Source of the DNA: Prochlorococcus marinus str. MIT 9401
GTDB lineage: Bacteria; Cyanobacteriota; Cyanobacteriia; PCC-6307; Cyanobiaceae
Length of the DNA: 64,000 nucleotides
Reading direction: 5' to 3'
Assembly: GCF_000760095.1 (NCBI RefSeq)
Contig: NZ_JNAR01000011.1
Location: 33,303 to 97,302, forward strand
Numbering within the stretch: the stretch's first letter is position 1; each line of letters opens with the position of its first letter. The translations under genes were made by a program, and so were the position numbers. Positions 39,101 through 47,748 of the stretch are shown here, one piece after another. The notes beneath the pieces are model-generated. The model searched no databases and was not told where the DNA came from. It worked only from the letters and a program-made list of their open reading frames with translations.

Positions 39101-39643
39101 GTGAAGAATTCACTACCAAAAATATCTGGTCCATGGAAATTAATGCTGCTTGGGGATGGAAGTCCAACTAGACATCTGCAGCTTTTAACTAATCAAGAGA
39201 CAAAAATTAAATTAATTTCAATGCAATTAGATCCTCTATCCACTCAAGAAGGCCCTACAGAATTAAATCAGTTAAATGGCCCTTTAATTAGAAGACAAGT
39301 ATGGATCAAAAGCAATAATAAAAATCTAGCATGGGCAGAAAGTTGGTGGAATGCAGATCAAGTGAGTGAAAATTTAAAAGCCAAAGAAGAGCCAATTTGG
39401 AAGAATTTGACACAAGACAGATCAGAATTATTCAGAGAAGTTGATCGTATTTCACTTGTCAATGCAAAATGGTTAGAAGATCAATTTTGCTTTAAAGGTC
39501 CATTCTGGTCAAGAAATTATAGATTTTTTCGAGACAAAAAACCCTTAACAATCATAAGGGAAGTTTTCAGTCCAAATTTAGAAACTTTACTGGGTTATTC
39601 AGGAATTAAAGAATTTACCAAACTATACTCTTCTTCTTCTTGA
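39101..39643 (+). CDS. Chorismate lyase (DUF98/Ycf21 type)
   Basis: The protein matches the cyanobacterial chorismate pyruvate-lyase family, which makes 4-hydroxybenzoate, the aromatic precursor usually needed for plastoquinone. Conserved segments are LLGDGSPTRHLQLLT near residue 17, IRRQVWIK, FREVDRI and FWSRNYRFFRDKKPL. The GTG at 39101 gives 180 aa, but the frame is open without an ATG for 27 codons back to the mnmG stop, and that stretch encodes plausible family-like sequence (LFNSPKILWEEKASNFL). The real start may therefore be an unusual codon upstream. The 3' end overlaps convergent 39623-40186 by 21 bases. Confidence 0.75.
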   Translation: MKNSLPKISGPWKLMLLGDGSPTRHLQLLTNQETKIKLISMQLDPLSTQEGPTELNQLNGPLIRRQVWIKSNNKNLAWAESWWNADQVSENLKAKEEPIWKNLTQDRSELFREVDRISLVNAKWLEDQFCFKGPFWSRNYRFFRDKKPLTIIREVFSPNLETLLGYSGIKEFTKLYSSSS

Positions 39644-40186
39644 TCTGGGAAGATTTCTTGATTTTGATTGAACTTGTTGGATTGATTGATCTCTAGAAAT
39701 ATTATTCTCATTTTCTGAAGCTCTTTGCCATCTTTCAACTTTGAAATCCATTTCATCTGGCCATTCTTCGTCCTTACTCTCTTTCACATAAGGTAATTTT
39801 TTTTGCTCAGTTGTCTGTAAATTTTTTGGTTGCCTTAAAGATATTGCTTCTAAAGGTCTTTTTGAATGCTTTGTAATAGATTCATAAGAATTTGATTCTC
39901 TGGAAAATGTCTTAACATCGCTTTGATCATCGTAAAAATTCTCATCATTCCAATCATCATTTTCTTCATCAAAAAATAAATCCACTTTTTCAGATACCCA
40001 TCTTCCTACTTTTTTAACACTCTTACTTGTTATTCCTTGAAAATCTGAGTTCCTTCTTTTACCTGGCCTAGCACCAGATACTCCATCAACGAATTGTCTT
40101 CCAGTTTCAAAAATTTTATCAACTTGTTTATCAACAATATTTCTATCAAAACTATTTCTAAGATTTCTAATTCTCCTTGAATCCAT
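39623..40186 (-). CDS. Hypothetical charged protein with Arg-rich C terminus
   Basis: A 187-aa protein of unknown function. It is highly charged: an acidic stretch DEENDDWNDENFYDDQSD lies near residues 73-90, and the C terminus is RSRRRRV. The N-terminal third (SRRIRNLRNSFDRNIVDKQVDKIFETGRQFVDGVSGARPG) looks helical and basic, and GRWVSEKVDLFFDEE is the most ordered-looking segment. No membrane helix or known motif is seen. The basic tail suggests nucleic acid or membrane-surface binding, which is only a guess. Ends overlap the convergent chorismate lyase gene. Confidence 0.65.
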   Translation of the reverse strand: MDSRRIRNLRNSFDRNIVDKQVDKIFETGRQFVDGVSGARPGKRRNSDFQGITSKSVKKVGRWVSEKVDLFFDEENDDWNDENFYDDQSDVKTFSRESNSYESITKHSKRPLEAISLRQPKNLQTTEQKKLPYVKESKDEEWPDEMDFKVERWQRASENENNISRDQSIQQVQSKSRNLPRSRRRRV

Positions 40187-40270
40187 AAATTATTATTCTT
40201 TTTAAAATATAAATTACATTAAAAAAATAAATAATTCCAAAGATAGAAACAAAAACACATCTAATTATTT

Positions 40271-40798
40271 CTAATCAAACAAAATTAAACACTTTTTATT
40301 CCATGATCCATTAAAGAAATTTACACAACATTTTTTACAGGCTATATTCTTTATTCTTTTTCTATAAAAAAATTTCTCGCCACAATGTTGACAAGTTCCT
40401 ATATATTTTAATTCTCTTCTTTCTACAGGAAATGAGTGCCTTACAGCAATTTGAAAATTCTTCTCTTTTGAATTAATTTCATGCATCTTTTCTAGAAAAT
40501 TTGGACCATGTATCTCATTTTTCTTTAATATCCTATCTACCCATGCATGAATCATTTCATGACATAAAGTACTGTTTATTTCACTAGTAGATAATTTACT
40601 CAAGATAGGTTTCGATAAGATAATTTCAGAATTTATAAACCCATTAATACGATTTCTTTTATAAAAACCAGCAGTAGTTTTTAATCTGTTATCACTCCAT
40701 TTAACTTTTACTAAAGGGTGATTATTTACCGTTAAGGAATTTTCAAAATATTGGCTATTAAATCTATGAAATAAAGGTAAAAGAGGAATTACAGTCAT
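40271..40798 (-). CDS. SprT-like zinc metalloprotease-fold protein
   Basis: A 175-aa SprT/SPRTN-like protein. The metalloprotease motif HEMIH is at residues 80-84 (CHEMIHAW), with a downstream His in the NEIHGPNF segment as third ligand candidate. The C terminus carries a four-Cys zinc ribbon, CQHCGEKFFYRKR...CKKC. KVKWSDNRLKTTAGFY matches the usual SprT N-terminal region. Eukaryotic SPRTN digests DNA-protein crosslinks; the role of bacterial SprT-like proteins is less clear. The gene is divergent from the membrane protein at 40884. Confidence 0.82.
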   Translation of the reverse strand: MTVIPLLPLFHRFNSQYFENSLTVNNHPLVKVKWSDNRLKTTAGFYKRNRINGFINSEIILSKPILSKLSTSEINSTLCHEMIHAWVDRILKKNEIHGPNFLEKMHEINSKEKNFQIAVRHSFPVERRELKYIGTCQHCGEKFFYRKRIKNIACKKCCVNFFNGSWNKKCLILFD

Positions 40799-40883
40799 TA
40801 TGGATTAAAATTAGTATTATTTTGACAAAAAAAGCCATCAAAAACGATTTCTTTTCTTAAAGTAATAAAAAACTCAAATTAAC

Positions 40884-41303
40884 ATGGATGCAACACTAGT
40901 TAAAGATATTGGAATTAAAGCATTATTAGTTGGCGGGGCTGTACTAGTTTCCTTTTGGACTTTTAATGCAGTCAAATTAGTTATAAGCGCCAGAGGAATT
41001 AATCCATTAGTAAGAAAGTTTTTCGATCAAATAGCTGCTGGCAGAATTGATGCAGCTTATGGTTTGACTACAAAAACTTATAAAACTCATGTAAAAAGAC
41101 AAGACTTTCTTAAATTTTTAGCTAGTTTAAACCTCAATAAATATAGAAATTTAAAATCAGGAAGACCTAGAGTCCAAGAAGATCAAATCATAATAACTTT
41201 GAATTTAAAATCAGAAGACAAACAAGATGAGCTCCCATTAGATTTTACTTTTGCAAAAACTGAAAATGATTGGAAAATAGACAGAATAGCTAAAGTGAAT
41301 TAA
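40884..41303 (+). CDS. Membrane-anchored protein with NTF2-like/DUF4864-type C-terminal domain
   Basis: A 139-aa protein. One hydrophobic helix at about residues 11-34 (IKALLVGGAVLVSFWTFNAVKLVI) anchors it, followed by a soluble domain of about 95 residues. The pattern VRKFFDQIAAGRIDAAYGLTTKTYKTHVKRQDFLKFLASL, then alternating beta strands ending in KTENDWKIDRIAKV, resembles small alpha+beta (NTF2-like) extracytoplasmic domains. No catalytic motif is apparent. It lies 9 bases upstream of the DNA ligase gene on the same strand, probably co-transcribed. Function unknown. Confidence 0.75.
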   Translation: MDATLVKDIGIKALLVGGAVLVSFWTFNAVKLVISARGINPLVRKFFDQIAAGRIDAAYGLTTKTYKTHVKRQDFLKFLASLNLNKYRNLKSGRPRVQEDQIIITLNLKSEDKQDELPLDFTFAKTENDWKIDRIAKVN

Positions 41304-41312
41304 TAATTTCTT

Positions 41313-42641
41313 GTGAGGCAAAAAGAATTGTTTAAAGAAGAAATAATACATCAATTAGAATTACACCCAAGTAGATTAGATAAAGAAAAAATCATCTTAG
41401 AAGCAATGGAAGAAGGTCTAGATGATTTTTTTGAAGGTATACGCATGGCACTTGATCCATTGGTAACTTTTGGTGTAAAAATTGTCCCGGAGAAAGAGAC
41501 TGAAAAAAGTGAAAATTTTTTATGGGAAGATTTTAGAAAATTAGCCAATAAGCTTATTCAAAGAGAACTTACTGGTCACGCTGCTCGCGATGCAATTCTT
41601 ACGGCTATGAAATCTGCAACAAAAAAAGAGTGGAATGGATTTTATAGAAGAGTTTTAATTAAAGATCTTAGATGTGGTGTATCTGAAAAAACAATCAACA
41701 AGATAGCGAAGAAATTTCCCAAATATGCTATTCCTATTTTTTCTTGTCCTTTAGCTCATGACAGTGCTAATCATGAGAAAAAAATGATAGGAAAAAAGCA
41801 AATTGAAATCAAATTAGATGGTGTACGCGTCTTAACTATTATTAGACAAAATAAAGTAGAAATGTTTTCTCGTAATGGGAAACAATTCCATAATTTTGGT
41901 CATATTATCTCAGAAATAGAAGACGCCTTAAAAGAAGACCCAGCACCTTATGACTTAGTACTAGATGGTGAAGTGATGAGCGCTAACTTTCAAGATTTAA
42001 TGAAACAGGTACATAGAAAAGATGGCAAACAAACTAAAGACGCAGTTCTCCACCTATTTGACTTATGTCCCCTTGCAAACTTTCAAAAAGGGAGATGGAA
42101 CACTAGTCAAACAAAAAGAAGTTTATTAGTAAAAGAATGGGTAGCAAAACATTCTATGCTTCTAAAACATATACAAACACTTGAATGGGAAAATGTAGAT
42201 CTCGACACTATTGAAGGACAAAAAAGATTTGTAGAGCTCAATAAATCTGCTGTGGAAGGTGGTTATGAAGGAGTAATGATTAAAGATCCTGATGCTATGT
42301 ATGAATGTAAAAGAACACACAGTTGGTTAAAAGCAAAACCTTTTATTGAAGTCACTTTAAAAGTTGTATCGGTTGAGGAAGGTACAGGTCGCAACAAAGG
42401 GAGACTGGGAGCAATCCTGGTAGAAGGAGAAGATGATGGGTATGAATACAGTCTTAGTTGCGGAAGCGGATTTAGTGATATCCAACGTGAAGAATATTGG
42501 TCAAAACGTAATCATCTCGTTGGTCAACTTGTAGAAATCAGAGCCGATGCAAAAACTAAGTCAAAGGACGCAGTGGCTTTTAGTCTTAGGTTTCCTAGAT
42601 TTAAATGCTTTAGAGGATTTAAAGATGAAGAAAAAGTTTGA
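41313..42641 (+). CDS. ATP-dependent DNA ligase, phage T4-like
   Basis: A 442-aa nucleotidyltransferase-fold ligase. The AMP-accepting Lys167 sits in KLDGVR (167-172). FSRNGK is motif Ia-like, VLDGEVM is motif III, GYEGVMIKD is motif IV and WLKAKP is motif V. The N-terminal DNA-binding part (ELTGHAARDAI, VLIKDLRCGVSEKTINKI) and the C-terminal SCGSGFSD segment resemble phage T4 gp30 more than bacterial LigB, LigC or LigD. Start is GTG 41313. Bacteria also need NAD-dependent LigA, not present in this window, so this is a second ligase. It probably seals nicks in repair; no Ku gene is nearby. Confidence 0.9.
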   Translation: MRQKELFKEEIIHQLELHPSRLDKEKIILEAMEEGLDDFFEGIRMALDPLVTFGVKIVPEKETEKSENFLWEDFRKLANKLIQRELTGHAARDAILTAMKSATKKEWNGFYRRVLIKDLRCGVSEKTINKIAKKFPKYAIPIFSCPLAHDSANHEKKMIGKKQIEIKLDGVRVLTIIRQNKVEMFSRNGKQFHNFGHIISEIEDALKEDPAPYDLVLDGEVMSANFQDLMKQVHRKDGKQTKDAVLHLFDLCPLANFQKGRWNTSQTKRSLLVKEWVAKHSMLLKHIQTLEWENVDLDTIEGQKRFVELNKSAVEGGYEGVMIKDPDAMYECKRTHSWLKAKPFIEVTLKVVSVEEGTGRNKGRLGAILVEGEDDGYEYSLSCGSGFSDIQREEYWSKRNHLVGQLVEIRADAKTKSKDAVAFSLRFPRFKCFRGFKDEEKV

Positions 42642-42757
42642 ATTTTAAAAAATAATAATCAACAAAGTAGGCAAAGAAAAATGTGGTTTTTAAATAAAAA
42701 AATTAAAATCTTGGCTATAAAATATAAGAATAATTATCAGGACTTTTTGAAAGAATT

Positions 42758-42910
42758 ATGACAAAGAAAAGAGTTTTCAACTTCATAAAAACACCTTGTG
42801 GACAGGCAAAATATATCGAATTAGAAGCCAACAAAACTTTATTAGGTAAATTAAGGCTTTTGTGGTTTATATTAATTGCATCAATTAGAGATTGGAATAT
42901 TAAAGAATAA
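42758..42910 (+). CDS. Small hypothetical protein (50 aa)
   Basis: ATG 42758 to TAA 42908-42910 encodes 50 residues starting MTKKRVFNFIKTPCGQAKY and containing a central hydrophobic stretch (LLGKLRLLWFILIASI, residues about 28-43) that could be a short membrane helix or amphipathic helix. A TATAAA box lies at about 42716-42721 upstream. It fills the gap between the ligase and the convergent TVP38-like gene, with 4 bases to spare, and its codon use is normal. Probably a real small gene, but no homologue is known to me. Confidence 0.55.
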   Translation: MTKKRVFNFIKTPCGQAKYIELEANKTLLGKLRLLWFILIASIRDWNIKE

Positions 42911-42914
42911 ATTC

Positions 42915-43511
42915 TTAAGATTTTTCAAAATATTCTCTGGAGTATTTAGCGGAGAAATATACAACTAAAAAAGTTGAAATAATTCCAATGCTTGTAATAT
43001 ATAAATTATTTGGTGATTGCAAATTTTTTAACTCCTGAATACTTTTTGCCAAACTACCTATTGAGCAATAAAGAAAAGTTCCTGGAATTATTCCAAGAAG
43101 ACCAAAAGCGAAATCTCTAAATTTAACATTATTCAAACCATAAAAATAATTAAGAATACTGAAGGGAAATATCGGTGATAATCTCGCTAAAAAAATTAAT
43201 TTAAGTCCGCCTTTTTCTACTACTTTTTCCATGACACTTAATTTTGGATAACGGCTAAAAAGATTTTTAAGCTTTTTTGCAAAAAAACTTTTTGATACAA
43301 AAAAAGCAACTGATGCTCCTATGGAAGCGGAAATGAAAACGATAATTGATCCTAAATATGAGCCATATAAAAAACCTGATAATAAAGATAACCACGAGGC
43401 TGGAAGTATTAATAAAACGATTAAAATATAAATACAAACAAACGAAAAGATACCAAAACCAGTATTAAAAAAAAAAGACAAATTATAAATATTTTCAAGA
43501 AATATATTCAT
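42915..43511 (-). CDS. TVP38/TMEM64 (DedA-like) family membrane protein
   Basis: A 198-aa integral membrane protein with about five hydrophobic segments. Characteristic family elements are PASWLSLLSGFLYGSYLGSIIVFISASIGASVAFFVSK, LKLIFLARLSPIFPFSILNYFYGLNNVKFRDFAFG and GIIPGTFLYCSIGSLA. The R-x-S-P-x-x-P-F motif is typical of the VTT domain. Members are linked to lipid scrambling or membrane homeostasis; the precise role here is unknown. I prefer ATG 43511; an in-frame TTG at 43517 overlaps the valS stop. Translational coupling with valS is possible. Confidence 0.85.
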   Translation of the reverse strand: MNIFLENIYNLSFFFNTGFGIFSFVCIYILIVLLILPASWLSLLSGFLYGSYLGSIIVFISASIGASVAFFVSKSFFAKKLKNLFSRYPKLSVMEKVVEKGGLKLIFLARLSPIFPFSILNYFYGLNNVKFRDFAFGLLGIIPGTFLYCSIGSLAKSIQELKNLQSPNNLYITSIGIISTFLVVYFSAKYSREYFEKS

Positions 43512-43513
43512 TG

Positions 43514-46270
43514 TCAATTCAAAAGTTCGAGTTTTTTAGTAATTCTTTGCTTTTGTATCGAACCCTCATTTAATTTAAATCTGCATTCTTCAACAATATC
43601 TTTTGGAGCTTTATCAACGAAATTTTTATTAGATAATCTCTTATTTAAATTTTCTAATTCAACAGTCACCTTTTTTAAATCCTTGGTTAACCTTTCCTTT
43701 AATGCATCTATATTTACAAAATCCTGAAAAGGTAAGTAAACCTCTAAATCACTAATTATCCCGGAAAAAGATTTAGCGAACTCTTTTTTATCAACAGCAT
43801 TAGTTTTAAAAATAAATACTTCAGAAGATTTAGTTAAGGTTTGAATATCATCAACTAAAGTTTTTAAAAAATCAATCAATTCATCATTATCTGAAATTAA
43901 ATATACTGGACCTTTTTCTGATGGCTTAAGACCTAATTCAGCTCTCAAATTTCTAATCAGCCTAATAATTTCAAAGAGCTGCTGAAAAGAATTATCAAGC
44001 TTATTATCAACAAATTTATTTTCTTGAATTGGCCATTTTTGAAGAGATAATAATGCATTATCTGGTTTTAATTGCAGCACATGCCAAAGTTCCTCAGTAA
44101 TATGCGGCATAAAAGGATGAATCATTACCAAAATATCATTAAGCACTTTTATTAAAACTTTTTCAGATATTTGTCTATTTTTAGTCTCTTTATTATTAAA
44201 CCTTTGTTTAGCAAATTCTACATACCAGTCACAAAAATCATTCCACGTAAATTCATAAAGAAGTTTCGCAGACTCTCCCAATTTATATTCTTTCAACAAA
44301 GCAGCGACTTTTATATTTACCTGATTCAATTTCGATAAAATCCATTTATCACATAACTCTAAAGAAGTTTCATCATTCTCATTAAGCGAATAATTATTAT
44401 TAGAAGTTTTATTAATTAATACAAATTTAGTTGCATTCCATAATTTATTCGCAAAATTTCTTGAAGCTTCAACAGTTGAAGACGTATCTTTTTTCCTATC
44501 AAAATCAAGCCGGATATCTTGTCCAGCACCTGCAACTTCTCGAATTAAAGCAAATCGTAGAGCATCAGAACCATATTTATCAATTAATAGTATTGGGTCA
44601 ATACCATTTCCTGAACTTTTACTCATTTTTTTATTGTTTTCATCTCGAACTAGACCATGAATATAAACATCCTTAAAAGGAATATTATTTGTAAAAGTAT
44701 TCCCCATCATTGTCATTCTTGCCACCCAGAAGAAAATAATATCGAAACCAGTAACAAGAACACTATTTGGATACCATTTTTTAAAATCCGGATCATTTGT
44801 ATTTGGCCAACCAAGAGTTGAGAAAGGCCATAAACCACTTGAAAACCATGTATCCAAAACATCTTTATCACGAACCAATTTAATATTTAATCCAAATTTT
44901 TTATTGGCTTTGATTAAGGCATCCTCTTCATTTCTTGCAACGATATATGGAGTATTTTGTTCTATTGATTCTTGAGATTCGTCTAAAACATACCAAGCTG
45001 GTATTTGGTGCCCCCACCATAATTGCCGACTGATACACCAATCATTAATATTCTCTAACCAATCCTTATAAACTTTCTCCCAGCGTGGAGGAATAAAGGA
45101 TGGTTTTTTAGAATCTATTTCATTAAGACATCCTTGCGATATATCATCCATTTTCAAAAACCATTGTGTTGACAATAAAGGTTCAATTGGCACCTTACCT
45201 CTATCAGAAAAAGGAACAGTATGTTTATAATCCTCTATCTTTGTCAAAAGGCCTAAGTTATCCAATTCTTTGATAATTTTCTTTCTAGCCTCATATCTAT
45301 CTAAATTTTTAAAAATACCTGCATTACTATTTAAAGTTCCATCTTTATTCATTACATTAATCTGTTTTAAATTATGCCTTTTTCCTATTGCAAAATCATT
45401 TGGATCATGGGCTGGAGTAACCTTCACACAACCAGTACCAAAATCTTTATCAACATGTGAATCAGCGATAATAGGTATTTCTCTATCAACGAAAGGAACT
45501 TTTACTTTGATACCAATAAATTCCTTATATCTATCATCATCAGGATTAACTGCCACAGCAGTATCACCCAAAAGAGTTTCTGGTCTTGTTGTTGCAACTT
45601 CTAAGTACTTATCCAACTGTTCACCGCTTTCAGAAATTAAAGGGTATTTGAAATGCCATAAATTACCATTTACTTCTAGCATTTCAACTTCAAGATCGCT
45701 TACGGCAGATTGAGATTCAGGGCACCAATTAACCAAATATTCGCCTCTATAAATTAAATTCTTTTTATAGAGAATATTAAAAGCCTCAATAACTGCTTCA
45801 TTTAATTTTTGATCAAGAGTAAATCTTTCCCTAGTCCAGTCAACTGAATATCCTATCCTTTTTAATTGAGAAACTATTCTTCCACCACTTTGTTCTTTCC
45901 AATTCCATGCTCTATTAAGAAATTCATCTCTTCCAATATCCTCGCTTGTTTTGCCTTCACTTTTTAATTGTTTTTCAAGAATAGTTTGAACAGCTATTGA
46001 AGCATGATCAGTTCCCGGCAAACACAAAACATTCTTACCTAAAAGTCTTTGAAAACGCACTACAACATCTATCAAAGCCGTATTAAATGCATGCCCCATA
46101 TGCAAAGATCCAGTTACATTTGGTGGCGGAATAACAACACAAAAAGGCTCCCCATCATCCTCAGGGTTAGGACTAAACGCCTTTAGACTTTCCCATTTTT
46201 CTTGCCACTTTTTCTCTACTTCAAAAGGTGAATAATTCTCTAAAGATAATTGATCATTCATCTCTGTCAT
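43514..46270 (-). CDS. valS: Valyl-tRNA synthetase
   Basis: A class Ia synthetase that charges tRNA-Val and edits Thr. The HIGH-like motif is PPPNVTGSLHMGHAF near residues 48-62, and the KMSKS motif occurs as KKMSKSSGNG. The CP1 editing domain includes TTRPETLLGDTAVAVNP. A C-terminal coiled coil (LTKDLKKVTVELENLNKRLSNKNF) is typical of ValRS, as is ESQSAVSDLEVE. I prefer ATG 46270 over the in-frame TTG at 46276. tRNA-Val lies about 450 bases upstream on the same strand. Confidence 0.97.
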   Translation of the reverse strand: MTEMNDQLSLENYSPFEVEKKWQEKWESLKAFSPNPEDDGEPFCVVIPPPNVTGSLHMGHAFNTALIDVVVRFQRLLGKNVLCLPGTDHASIAVQTILEKQLKSEGKTSEDIGRDEFLNRAWNWKEQSGGRIVSQLKRIGYSVDWTRERFTLDQKLNEAVIEAFNILYKKNLIYRGEYLVNWCPESQSAVSDLEVEMLEVNGNLWHFKYPLISESGEQLDKYLEVATTRPETLLGDTAVAVNPDDDRYKEFIGIKVKVPFVDREIPIIADSHVDKDFGTGCVKVTPAHDPNDFAIGKRHNLKQINVMNKDGTLNSNAGIFKNLDRYEARKKIIKELDNLGLLTKIEDYKHTVPFSDRGKVPIEPLLSTQWFLKMDDISQGCLNEIDSKKPSFIPPRWEKVYKDWLENINDWCISRQLWWGHQIPAWYVLDESQESIEQNTPYIVARNEEDALIKANKKFGLNIKLVRDKDVLDTWFSSGLWPFSTLGWPNTNDPDFKKWYPNSVLVTGFDIIFFWVARMTMMGNTFTNNIPFKDVYIHGLVRDENNKKMSKSSGNGIDPILLIDKYGSDALRFALIREVAGAGQDIRLDFDRKKDTSSTVEASRNFANKLWNATKFVLINKTSNNNYSLNENDETSLELCDKWILSKLNQVNIKVAALLKEYKLGESAKLLYEFTWNDFCDWYVEFAKQRFNNKETKNRQISEKVLIKVLNDILVMIHPFMPHITEELWHVLQLKPDNALLSLQKWPIQENKFVDNKLDNSFQQLFEIIRLIRNLRAELGLKPSEKGPVYLISDNDELIDFLKTLVDDIQTLTKSSEVFIFKTNAVDKKEFAKSFSGIISDLEVYLPFQDFVNIDALKERLTKDLKKVTVELENLNKRLSNKNFVDKAPKDIVEECRFKLNEGSIQKQRITKKLELLN

Positions 46271-46317
46271 GTGCAAATTTTATTTCAATAAACTTTTTAT
46301 TTATTTTATCTTGAGAG

Positions 46318-46347
46318 CAGCTAATTATTGAAAATAATATTAGTTTG
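46318..46347. repeat. Imperfect hairpin between the Fe-S protein gene and valS
   Basis: GCAGCTAATTATT and AATAATATTAGTTTGC can form an imperfect stem with a GAAA loop in the 96-base gap. It has no T run on the minus strand, so it may be a leader or processing structure and not a terminator. Weak evidence only. Confidence 0.25.
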
Positions 46348-46366
46348 CAAAAAAGACATATCCATT

Positions 46367-46708
46367 CTACAAAAGTTTGAAACCAGAACCACAAGAACAT
46401 CGTTTTGCATTTTTTGGTGTTGAAATAAGAAATCCACCACCGCTCAAATCACCGTAATAATCTAATTTTAAATCTTTCAGTAAATTAAACTTTTTTACAT
46501 CCGCGTATAAAGTTACTCCTTCAGTTCTTGAAATAGGGGATCCATTACATGTACCCGGCTTTAATTTAATATGCATCCATCCTTCGGAACAATTCTTATC
46601 CTCTACCAAATCAATCGACATTTCTCCTGGAGAACCTCCAAAAGAAGCTTGCCTAGATAGTTCTGAAGCAGCACTTTGACTGATTGAAAGATTTACGATC
46701 TCAGTCAT
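46367..46708 (-). CDS. A-type iron-sulfur cluster assembly protein (HesB/IscA family)
   Basis: A 113-aa scaffold/carrier-like protein. The C-terminal CSCGSGF motif and preceding GGGFLISTPKNAKR match the A-type carrier signature. The upstream Cys is probably that in GTCNG, corresponding to the GCxG site, but the spacing to the C-terminal cysteines is shorter than in IscA, and the region before is divergent (DKNCSEGWMHIKLKPG). The start is ATG 46708; extension of the same frame upstream would run into the tRNA-Val gene. It may be a cyanobacterial A-type paralogue instead of canonical IscA or SufA. Confidence 0.85.
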   Translation of the reverse strand: MTEIVNLSISQSAASELSRQASFGGSPGEMSIDLVEDKNCSEGWMHIKLKPGTCNGSPISRTEGVTLYADVKKFNLLKDLKLDYYGDLSGGGFLISTPKNAKRCSCGSGFKLL

Positions 46709-46723
46709 TATAAAAATAATAAA

Positions 46724-46795
<72 letters not shown>

Positions 46796-46893
46796 TTATA
46801 ATAAACCATTCTAATAGATGAAGTTGAAAAATTTATACTAAGTATTTAAATATTTCATGATTAAGGCAAAATTTAATTAATAAAATATATCCT

Positions 46894-47748
46894 ATGTCCT
46901 CAAACAATAGATATAAATTGGAAAACAATTCCGATTTAGAGACTATAAATAGTTTTAAAATTTTAATATCCAACATCAAAGCATTAAAAGATAAAACTTG
47001 GGGCTGCCCCTGGCAGAAAACACAGTCTCATGTATCTTTGATCCCATTTTTGTATGAAGAAAGTAATGAATTTATTGATGCGATTTATGAAAAAAATGCA
47101 AATAACATATGTGAAGAGTTAGGAGATCTTTTATTACAAGTAATGCTTCATGCTGAAATCAGTTACGAAGAAAAAGAATTTACACTAAATGATGTTATAA
47201 AAAATCTAAACAAGAAAATTATTTATAGACATCCGTATATTTTTGATAAAAAAGAAAAAGTATCATTAAAAAAATCACAACAGATTTGGGTAAAAATAAA
47301 AAATTTAGAAAAAGAAGCACCTCATATGAAATCTTCAATTAGTAGAGGTTTAAATTTAAAAATTAAAAATTTACCGCCAACGGTTGGAACAGATAAAATC
47401 ACAAATGCTGTTAAAAAACATGGTTTCAAGTGGGAAAGTACTGATGAGATTTTTAAAAAGTTAGAAGAAGAGATTAATGAATTAAAGGAAGCAATTAAAA
47501 GTAAAAATGATTCAGAGATAAAAAATGAATTTGGGGATATTTACTTTACCCTTCTTAATCTCTCAAACTTTTTAAAGATTAATCCTGAATCAGCTCTTCA
47601 AAAAACTAATATAAAATTTTTAGACAGATTTTCAATCATCGAAGAGCATGCAGGAGATAATATTAAAAAACAAACTCCTAAAGACTTTCAACGGCTTTGG
47701 CAAATAGCCAAACAAAAACTGGCGAGAAAAATTCCTAAAAACAAATGA
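46894..47748 (+). CDS. mazG: Nucleoside triphosphate pyrophosphohydrolase MazG
   Basis: MazG hydrolyses NTPs or dNTPs to monophosphates and is linked to nucleotide-pool cleaning and starvation responses. The 284-aa two-domain form is complete. The N-terminal domain shows CPWQKTQSHVSLIPFLYEESNEFIDAI and EELGDLLLQVMLHAEI, i.e. the EExx12ExxD-type metal site. The C-terminal domain repeats the pattern with LEEEINELKEAI and EFGDIYFTLLNL. The stop overlaps the speE start by 4 bases (ATGA). Marine cyanophages carry related mazG genes, but this is the cellular two-domain type. Confidence 0.95.
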   Translation: MSSNNRYKLENNSDLETINSFKILISNIKALKDKTWGCPWQKTQSHVSLIPFLYEESNEFIDAIYEKNANNICEELGDLLLQVMLHAEISYEEKEFTLNDVIKNLNKKIIYRHPYIFDKKEKVSLKKSQQIWVKIKNLEKEAPHMKSSISRGLNLKIKNLPPTVGTDKITNAVKKHGFKWESTDEIFKKLEEEINELKEAIKSKNDSEIKNEFGDIYFTLLNLSNFLKINPESALQKTNIKFLDRFSIIEEHAGDNIKKQTPKDFQRLWQIAKQKLARKIPKNK

